Assembly: GCA_041687755.1 (NCBI GenBank)
Contig: JBDNJM010000122.1
Span: forward strand, 1 to 12,038
From: JBDNJM01 sp041687755
Lineage (GTDB): Bacteria > Planctomycetota > UBA1135 > GCA-002686595
Length of the DNA stretch: 12,038 bases
Reading direction: 5' to 3'
The position numbers and the translations under genes are program-made. Position 1 is the stretch's first letter. Each line of letters starts with the position of its first letter. The notes below the pieces were generated by a model, which saw only the letters and a list, made by a program, of their open reading frames with translations, was not told the DNA's origin and did no database searches. This document shows, in pieces, positions 6,904 through 12,038 of this stretch.

Positions 6904-8685
6904 TTAGACTCCGATCGCCGCGCAGTGCGCCCGGTTGTCATGCACGAACTGTGCGGTGCGATCGGGCGGCAGGGGCGGGCTGAAGACGTAGCCCTGGACT
7001 TCGTCGCAGCCGGGGCCGCGCAGGTGCTCGAGCTGGCCGCGTGTCTCCACGCCCTCCGCGCAGGCGATCAGCCCGAGGGAATGGGCCATCTGGGTAATCG
7101 CGGCCGTGATTGCCGCATCCTTGGGGTCGGAGAGCACGTTGCTGATGAACGCCCGATCGATCTTGAGCTTCGTGATCGGGAAGCGCTTCAGATAGGACAG
7201 GCTCGACTGCCCCGTCCCGAAGTCGTCGATCGCAATGCCGATGCCGATCGCGCGCAGCTCCTCCAGGGTCTCCAGCGCCGCGCTGGTGTCGTGCATCACG
7301 GCGCTCTCGGTGATCTCAATCTCAAGACTGCCGGCATCCAGCCGGCTGTTCTTCAGGGCGGACTGCACCAGTTCGACGGGCGCCTTGCGCCTGAACTGCT
7401 TGGCCGAGACGTTGACCGCGACGCTGCCGAGGTGCACGCCCTCCGCGCGCCAGCGCACCATCTGCTCGCAGGCCTCGTTGAGCACCCACTCGCCCAGTCC
7501 GGCGATCAGCCCCGTTTCCTCCGCCACGGGGATGAACTCCTCCGGGTAGATCAGGCCCAGATCGGAGTGCTGCCAGCGCACCAACGCCTCGACGCCCGTG
7601 ACCCGCCCGGACTCCAGGTGGATCTGGGGCTGGTAGTGCAGGCGGAACTCGTTGCGCTCGATGGCCACCCGCAGCGACCCCTCAAGCGCCAGCCGCTCCA
7701 TCGCCCGGCTCGTCATGTGCGGCAGGAAGAACCTGAACGCGTTGCCACCGTCGGCCTTGGCCTGGTACATCGCGATGTCCGCGTGCTTGACGAGCGTCTC
7801 GAGGTCGCCGCCGTCCGCCGGGTACAGGCTGATGCCGATCGAGCACGAAGTGAACAGCTCGTGCCCGTCGATCACGACCGGTTTCGCCACGACCGCCGCG
7901 ATCTTGCGGGCCACCCGCGCCGCATCCTGGCCGCGCTTGATGTCGGCGAGGATCACGTTGAACTCGTCCCCACCGCAGCGGGAAACACTGTCGCTCTCAC
8001 GCAGGCAGGCCTGAATGCGCACGGTGACCTCCTTCAGCAGCTCGTCGCCGACGCTGTGCCCCAGCGTGTCGTTGATCTGCTTGAACCGGTCCAGGTCCAG
8101 GAACAACACCGCGAGCTGGCGCTCGTGCCGCCGGCCCTGGGCGAGGAGCTGCCTCAGCCGCGAGCGGAAGAACTCGCGGTTGGGCAGTCCTGTGAGCGTG
8201 TCGTGGTGCGCGTAGTGCACGCCGACCTCGCGCGCGCGGCGCAGCTCCGAGTCCTGCGCCCGAAAGCGCAGGATCCACACGAGGCAGCGCGCAAGCAGCG
8301 GACTGCCGTGGGCGATCGCCGCATCGGCGTCGAGCACCTCGGTGAAGCCCTCGCGGCGCAGGGCATCCGCGTGCTCGGGCTGCAGCCCGTCGCGCTCGAC
8401 GGCGACCAGGATCGCGGCGCCTGGACAGACGCGCTCGATGGCCCCGCGCGCCGCGAGCGCCCGGGCGGCGTCGGGGACCAACAGCACCACTCCTTCCGCA
8501 GGCGTGAACTCCGCGTCCTGGAGCTCCACATCCGACAGCTCTTCCAAGGTCAGTGCTTCGACCAAATGACCCTCCGGCGCCTCGCGGGCACGCAGGGTCA
8601 GCCGGTCCCGCAGCGGGCCCCTGGGGCCGATCACAAGCACGCGGGCCGCTGAAGGCGGCTCCAGTTGGGGTTGCAGGTAGTCCAA
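6904..8685 (-). CDS. GGDEF-EAL protein (diguanylate cyclase/c-di-GMP phosphodiesterase) with degenerate receiver-like N-terminus
   Basis: The 593-residue cytoplasmic protein makes and/or degrades cyclic di-GMP. Residues about 13-140 look like a response-receiver fold (VLVIG strand, later VVLLVPD and TEVLDAD), but the usual phosphorylated Asp after the third strand and the conserved Lys are not evident, so it may act as a pseudo-receiver. The GGDEF domain spans about 158-320: DTLTGLPNR from Asp162, intact GGDEF at 238-242, and the inhibitory RxxD site at 229-232 exactly five residues before it. The EAL domain spans about 335-585: EAL at 366-368, Glu460 (ITES), Asp487-Asp488 (DDFGTG), Lys508, Glu544 and the QGY...S.P end motif. 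Both activities therefore look possible; which one dominates cannot be read from sequence. The start is TTG at 8683-8685, since an in-frame TAG lies 9 bp upstream; GTG at 8638-8640 is an alternative. It is divergent from cyaY. Confidence 0.96.
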   Translation of the reverse strand: MDYLQPQLEPPSAARVLVIGPRGPLRDRLTLRAREAPEGHLVEALTLEELSDVELQDAEFTPAEGVVLLVPDAARALAARGAIERVCPGAAILVAVERDGLQPEHADALRREGFTEVLDADAAIAHGSPLLARCLVWILRFRAQDSELRRAREVGVHYAHHDTLTGLPNREFFRSRLRQLLAQGRRHERQLAVLFLDLDRFKQINDTLGHSVGDELLKEVTVRIQACLRESDSVSRCGGDEFNVILADIKRGQDAARVARKIAAVVAKPVVIDGHELFTSCSIGISLYPADGGDLETLVKHADIAMYQAKADGGNAFRFFLPHMTSRAMERLALEGSLRVAIERNEFRLHYQPQIHLESGRVTGVEALVRWQHSDLGLIYPEEFIPVAEETGLIAGLGEWVLNEACEQMVRWRAEGVHLGSVAVNVSAKQFRRKAPVELVQSALKNSRLDAGSLEIEITESAVMHDTSAALETLEELRAIGIGIAIDDFGTGQSSLSYLKRFPITKLKIDRAFISNVLSDPKDAAITAAITQMAHSLGLIACAEGVETRGQLEHLRGPGCDEVQGYVFSPPLPPDRTAQFVHDNRAHCAAIGV

Positions 8686-8795
8686 GACCCCAAACTAAGC
8701 AAGCGACCCGGCGCCCTGGTGCCGAGCACTAGGACATCCCAGAATATAGACTCCCTCTTTACACCCCCGGCCCCCTCCCGCAGGCCGACGCCCCC
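8686..8795. promoter_or_regulatory. Divergent promoter region between the GGDEF-EAL gene and cyaY
   Basis: This 110-bp spacer separates two genes that start outward, so it should carry both promoters. Its only AT-rich island is AGAATATAGA at 8741-8750. TATAGA there could be a -10 element for cyaY, and its complement TATATT one for the GGDEF-EAL gene. No matching -35 at normal spacing was found on either strand. Confidence 0.35.
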
Positions 8796-9119
8796 ATGGA
8801 CAACCAGCAGTACCTCCTCCTTGCCGACCGCTGCCTCCACGCCGTGGAGAATTGGCTGGAGGAGTTCGATCCCGACGAAGTCGACTTCTCCTCGGCCGAC
8901 GGAGTCTTGAAGATCGAGTTCCCCGACGGGCAGACGTTCGTGCTGAACCGCCAGGCGGGCAACCACCAGATGTGGTTCGCCGCCGTGACGCGGGCCTGGC
9001 ACTACGACCGCAAGGGCGAAGCGTGGGTCGACGATCGCGACGGGCACACCCTTGAGACGAACATCGCCAGCCAGATCGGCGAGAAGCTCGGCCGCAAGCT
9101 CGCGCTCGACCCGGTCTGA
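8796..9119 (+). CDS. cyaY: Iron donor protein CyaY (bacterial frataxin)
   Basis: The 107-residue product matches bacterial frataxin in length and along its whole sequence. CyaY binds ferrous and ferric iron and, with IscS and IscU, modulates iron-sulfur cluster assembly in the cytoplasm. Helix 1 carries the acidic ridge (residues about 10-30, ENWLEEFDPDEVDF) that binds iron and IscS. The sheet follows with DGVLKIEFPDGQTFVLNRQ, the invariant HQMWFAA (NRQxxxHQxW in the family) and YDRKGEAWVDDRDG, then the final helix. No key region is missing. An AGG about 10 bp upstream of ATG 8796 gives at best a weak ribosome site. No isc or suf genes are visible, so it appears to stand alone. Frataxin is best documented in Proteobacteria and eukaryotes, so its presence here is useful for placing the host. 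Confidence 0.92.
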   Translation: MDNQQYLLLADRCLHAVENWLEEFDPDEVDFSSADGVLKIEFPDGQTFVLNRQAGNHQMWFAAVTRAWHYDRKGEAWVDDRDGHTLETNIASQIGEKLGRKLALDPV

Positions 9120-9136
9120 AAGGCTGTGAAGAAATA

Positions 9137-9156
9137 GCGCTGCCCGAACGCAGTGC
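9137..9156 (+). terminator. Possible weak terminator hairpin after cyaY
   Basis: GCGCTGC (9137-9143) pairs with GCAGTGC (9150-9156) as a 7-bp stem with one G-T pair and a 6-base loop, 17 bp after the cyaY stop. Only scattered T residues follow, so it is a weak candidate. Confidence 0.3.
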
Positions 9157-9330
9157 CTCTCAGTTGCCTTTGGGCCCATCGCCTGGCGGCGCTGGGGTCC
9201 AAGACGCGTGAACGGATTGCGCCCGTCGCAGTGATTCACCCATCGTGAGGGGTCACGCCGCTCTACCCAGATCCGCGTGCTGAACGGGCGGTCTCGGGGC
9301 ACGCCTGCCCCCTCTCGATTCGAGCCCCTC

Positions 9331-9379
9331 CGTGCCGGTATTCCGTGCCGGCATTCCGTGCCGGCATTCCGTGCCGGCA
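9331..9379. repeat. 13-bp tandem repeat with TGCCGGCA palindrome core, four copies
   Basis: The unit cgtgccggcattc occurs at 9331-9343 (one change), 9344-9356, 9357-9369 and 9370-9379 (truncated). Three of the four copies contain the 8-bp palindrome TGCCGGCA, so adjacent copies could also form hairpins. The array lies in the 275-bp spacer between the convergent cyaY and AsmA-like genes, 15 bp beyond the AsmA-like stop. It is not a CRISPR, since there are no spacers. It may be a slippage-derived array, a REP-like element or part of transcription termination. Confidence 0.9.
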
Positions 9380-9394
9380 ACTCCAGCCGCGGCC

Positions 9395-11932
9395 CTAGGG
9401 GCCCTGCGGCTGCTCCGGCGGAAGGGGTGTCGTTCGCGGGCGCCTCAGCTGCTCCAGGAGGCCCTCGAGACCGCCCAGATTCGCAGCGCCGGGGATGCTC
9501 TCGAGGTCGAGGGCCTCCAGGAAATCGAGCCCGTCGAGACCTTCGCGCAGCCCCTCCAGTTCCAGGTTCAGGAGCTCCTCCTGGACTCGCTGCCGGGCCA
9601 TCTCCACGGCCTTCTGGCCGAGCGTGCCGAACAGCGTGCCGCCCTCCAACGCCTCCTCGAACCCGGGCGTCTCGAGCCGGATCTCGCCGTCTTGCTTGCG
9701 CAGCAGGCGAATTTCGGTGAGCTGCTCCGTGTCGATGAAGCTGCCCGCGCCGTCCAGAAACTCGCCGACGTCGCCGCCGAACAAGGTGCGCGGCAGAGCG
9801 GTGCGCAGATCAAACTCCTTGGCCGCCAGATCCACAAGCCCGTCAAACGCGATCGCTCGCCCGTCGATCGTTAGCTCTAGGTCTTCGTAGCGCAGCTGAC
9901 CTTCGCGAATAGACAGCCGCAGCGGATCGACTCGACGCTGCAGGCCTCCCAAGCCGGCGAGAGCGGACACTTCGGCCAGACCCGGCAACAGATCGAGCCG
10001 CACCGCGCCCAGATCGAGCACGAGATCTGCGGAGAGTTTCGTCAAGTCACCGTCGAGCGGCAGGGCGAACTCCCGCAGCTCCAACACCGCGCGACTCTTC
10101 GGATTCGCTGAGCTCACATGCGCCAGCACCGGCAGCAGCGGGCTGATCAGGCCGGTCACCGCTTCAGGACGCAGCTCGAACGCGACGCGTGACGGCGCAT
10201 CGGTGAGGGTCGCGGGCAGGCCAGGGTCCGTCTGCGGCGGACTCATCTGCAGCCCGCCGGACCGAAAGCTCCGGCCCTCGAAGTGGCCCACTAGGCGCGC
10301 GCTCGCGCGCTGCGAATGGAAGTTGAGGTCGAGCTGACCGGAGTCGGTGCCGATCACGTCCAGCAGCCCAACCCGCAGCTCCAGCTGCGGCCCGAGCACG
10401 TCCGCGATCAGCGTGCCCGAACCCGCGATCCCGTCCGCGAGCGCGGCGGGGATCCGCAGCAGCTCGAGGCTGCCGTTGAGCGGCGCAAAAAGGCCGCGGG
10501 GCTGCGCGATGCTGAGCGCGTCGAGCGCGGGACCCCGCAGATCGAACTCCAGCCCCGGCCGCCCGCCCTGGGCGCCCAGATCCAGGCGCCCGTCCCCGCG
10601 CAGGCCCAGGCCCGAACGCCCCGTGTGCCAGAGCTTCAGCTCCATGCCTTGCAGCGCAACCCCGGGCGGCAGCCCCAGCTCGTCCAGCATGGCGCCGCTC
10701 GCGCGGACCTCGGGCAGCACGACCGCGAGATCCAGCTCCAGCGCCTCCACCCAGTGGGGCCAGCGCTCCTCGGAGGAGCGCGCGAGGAAGTTCTCGTCGA
10801 GCACCAGTTCGAAGTTCCGCGGCGTGACCTGCAGCGGCCGGCTGTCGGTGACGCGCAGGTCGACATGCCCGACCGAGCCCTCGGGAAGGAACCGGTTGAG
10901 CAGCCCTGAGCCGAGCCGCCAATCGATCGCCGCGTCGCCGGGCTCTCCTGATCCCTCGAGGCGCTCCCCCTGAACGAAGGTGATCCGATTGCCGTCTAGC
11001 GCGAAGCCGAGCTCGGCCCGACGCCCGGTCCCCGTCAGCAGAGCGCTGAAAGTGCCCTCGGACTCGTCGTCGAAGCGCAGCTCCCCGGAGCCGGATGCCT
11101 TGAGGCTCAGCTGCGCTCCCAGGGCCTCGACCGCCAGACCCTCCAGGCCCAGAAGCGCGTCCAACAGGTCGATCGGCAACGCCTGGGCCACCAGGCTCAG
11201 GTTGGGTGAGAACCCGTCGTCGAGCACGTCCTGCGGCTCTCCCAAGGTCAGGTCGAACTCCAGCGTCCCCGACCTCGCCCCGTCCATCCGAGCGCTGAAC
11301 TCGAGCAGAATCTCCTCGTCTGGCATCAGCCGCGCCCTGCCGCGAATCCCGTCCAGCACCACGCTCTGCCCGCCCAACCGCCGGTCCTCCCAAGCAATCC
11401 GACTCGAGGCGATCTCCAGCTCCCCCGAGCGCTCCAGCAGCTCCCGCCAGTCCCAGATCCCGTCGTCCGGGTCTGTGAAGCCTTCGGAGTCCTTGGAGCC
11501 CCGCGCCAGCGCCAGGTCCAGGTTGCTGACGCCCTGCTCGTCGGTCACCAAATCGATGTCGAACGACACCCTTGTGCGCCCGAACTTTGCTCCTGCTCCC
11601 TTCCCCAGCTCGACCAACGAAGGCGTCTCCACGTCAACCCGCGCCACCCCTCCGCCCTGCGGATCGAGCAGCACCAAGCCCACCGACTGCCGATTGAGCC
11701 ACCCCAGCCGCAGCTCCTCCACCTGAACCGATCCCGCGATTTCGGAAGAGACCTCACCCTCGAGAACCCCCGGCAAGAGCCGCGACAGCCCGAACGGCAA
11801 GAGCACCCCGAGCGTCACCACGAGCCCTGCAAAGAACCCGAGACAGCCGAGCGGCCCCTTGATCAACCAGCTGAGCCCCCGCCGCTTGGGCTTGGGCGCA
11901 ATGGGAGCGGGGTTGGAAGTAGAAGCGTCCAT
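9395..11932 (-). CDS. AsmA/TamB-like membrane-anchored envelope protein
   Basis: The 845-residue product starts with a short basic tail (PKPKRRG), then one membrane helix at residues about 27-49 (CLGFFAGLVVTLGVLLPFG), then about 790 residues of mostly beta-strand, leucine-rich sequence. The order VSSEIAGSVQVEELRLGWL, a Val-Glu-Thr-Pro-Ser-Leu step, and repeated segments such as ELRFDDESEGTFSALLTG and SGTLIADVLGPQLELRVG resembles AsmA, YhdP and DUF748 proteins. Those span the periplasm as beta-taco grooves and affect outer-membrane lipid supply and assembly. The C-terminal ~60 residues form an acidic, leucine-rich, probably coiled helix ending in a Pro-rich tail. The family assignment is from overall pattern, not from a unique motif. 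ATG 11932 is preferred; GTG 11950 would add six residues. It converges with cyaY, and its upstream region is full of G tracts on its coding strand. Confidence 0.68.
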   Translation of the reverse strand: MDASTSNPAPIAPKPKRRGLSWLIKGPLGCLGFFAGLVVTLGVLLPFGLSRLLPGVLEGEVSSEIAGSVQVEELRLGWLNRQSVGLVLLDPQGGGVARVDVETPSLVELGKGAGAKFGRTRVSFDIDLVTDEQGVSNLDLALARGSKDSEGFTDPDDGIWDWRELLERSGELEIASSRIAWEDRRLGGQSVVLDGIRGRARLMPDEEILLEFSARMDGARSGTLEFDLTLGEPQDVLDDGFSPNLSLVAQALPIDLLDALLGLEGLAVEALGAQLSLKASGSGELRFDDESEGTFSALLTGTGRRAELGFALDGNRITFVQGERLEGSGEPGDAAIDWRLGSGLLNRFLPEGSVGHVDLRVTDSRPLQVTPRNFELVLDENFLARSSEERWPHWVEALELDLAVVLPEVRASGAMLDELGLPPGVALQGMELKLWHTGRSGLGLRGDGRLDLGAQGGRPGLEFDLRGPALDALSIAQPRGLFAPLNGSLELLRIPAALADGIAGSGTLIADVLGPQLELRVGLLDVIGTDSGQLDLNFHSQRASARLVGHFEGRSFRSGGLQMSPPQTDPGLPATLTDAPSRVAFELRPEAVTGLISPLLPVLAHVSSANPKSRAVLELREFALPLDGDLTKLSADLVLDLGAVRLDLLPGLAEVSALAGLGGLQRRVDPLRLSIREGQLRYEDLELTIDGRAIAFDGLVDLAAKEFDLRTALPRTLFGGDVGEFLDGAGSFIDTEQLTEIRLLRKQDGEIRLETPGFEEALEGGTLFGTLGQKAVEMARQRVQEELLNLELEGLREGLDGLDFLEALDLESIPGAANLGGLEGLLEQLRRPRTTPLPPEQPQGP

Positions 11933-11949
11933 ACGCCCCAGGATACGCA

Positions 11950-12029
11950 CCCCCCCCGCCGCCCTTTCCGCCGAATCCCCCCCCCGCCCCCCGAGCCCGC
12001 AAAGAGAAGCGCCGAGAAGCCCCCCCCCC
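11950..12029. other. Cluster of long C tracts (G tracts on minus strand) upstream of the AsmA-like gene
   Basis: Runs of C occur at 11950-11957 (8), 11977-11985 (9), 11987-11992 (6) and 12020-12029 (10). On the minus strand, which encodes the AsmA-like protein, these are G tracts spaced closely enough for G-quadruplex formation just upstream of its start. The window ends 9 bp later, so a homopolymer artefact near an assembly edge is also possible. No gene or promoter is recognised here. Confidence 0.75.
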
Positions 12030-12038
12030 GAAAAGACC

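Noticed and set aside
6871..8652. 593-codon plus-strand open frame
   Set aside because: It is antisense to the unmistakable GGDEF-EAL gene and its product lacks any recognisable motif.
9300..9330. GATTCGAGCC resembling a tRNA T-arm
   Set aside because: No acceptor, anticodon or D-arm can be built around it on either strand.
9331..9379. Repeat array as a CRISPR
   Set aside because: Units are only 13 bp and directly adjacent, with no spacers and no cas genes.
8631..9380. 249-codon minus-strand open frame across cyaY
   Set aside because: It is antisense to cyaY, runs through the 13-bp repeats and overlaps the 5' end of the GGDEF-EAL gene; no family resemblance.

Overview
The window is very GC-rich (roughly 70% by eye) and encodes typical diderm bacterial proteins: two predicted lipoproteins with lipobox cysteines, a multi-span glycosyltransferase, an AsmA/TamB-like envelope protein, a c-di-GMP enzyme and a frataxin homologue. 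Several starts lack a clear Shine-Dalgarno sequence, and two genes appear to use GTG or TTG. Sulfatase-like lipoproteins, large lipoprotein beta-propellers and the base composition together suggest a Planctomycetota or Myxococcota-type host. CyaY is best known from Proteobacteria, so I do not assign a phylum. I see no rRNA, tRNA, CRISPR, transposase, integrase or phage gene.

Layout. (1) 1-1121, minus strand: the N-terminal 373 codons of a membrane glycosyltransferase of the GT39/ArnT-like superfamily, running off the left edge. (2) A 70-bp divergent spacer. (3) 1192-3587, plus strand: a two-gene operon with an ATGA overlap, made of a lipoprotein of the alkaline-phosphatase/sulfatase superfamily with Thr where the formylglycine Cys/Ser normally sits, and a TPR-like protein ending in a minimal HExxH zincin domain. 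(4) 3588-4002: a 415-bp region with no intact gene, hairpins, and traces of a frameshifted minus-strand coding fragment. (5) 4003-6738, plus strand: a 911-residue lipoprotein with two putative-Ig (He_PIG-like) domains and 14 propeller repeats. (6) A 21-bp perfect hairpin between convergent genes. (7) 6904-8685, minus strand: a GGDEF-EAL protein with both active sites and the inhibitory site intact behind a degenerate receiver-like domain. (8) 8796-9119, plus strand: cyaY, divergent from it. (9) 9120-9394: a convergent spacer with a 13-bp tandem repeat. (10) 9395-11932, minus strand: an AsmA/TamB-like membrane-anchored protein. Its upstream region to the window end is packed with long C tracts (G tracts on the coding strand).

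Most of the genes point to the cell envelope: surface glycan or lipid modification, surface lipoproteins, and envelope lipid transport or assembly. c-di-GMP turnover and iron-sulfur/iron handling are the exceptions. I do not see a coherent undescribed multi-gene system. The best leads are the sulfatase-like/TPR-zincin operon, the Thr-type active site, the decayed fragment at 3.7-3.9 kb, and several in-frame or intergenic short tandem repeats.
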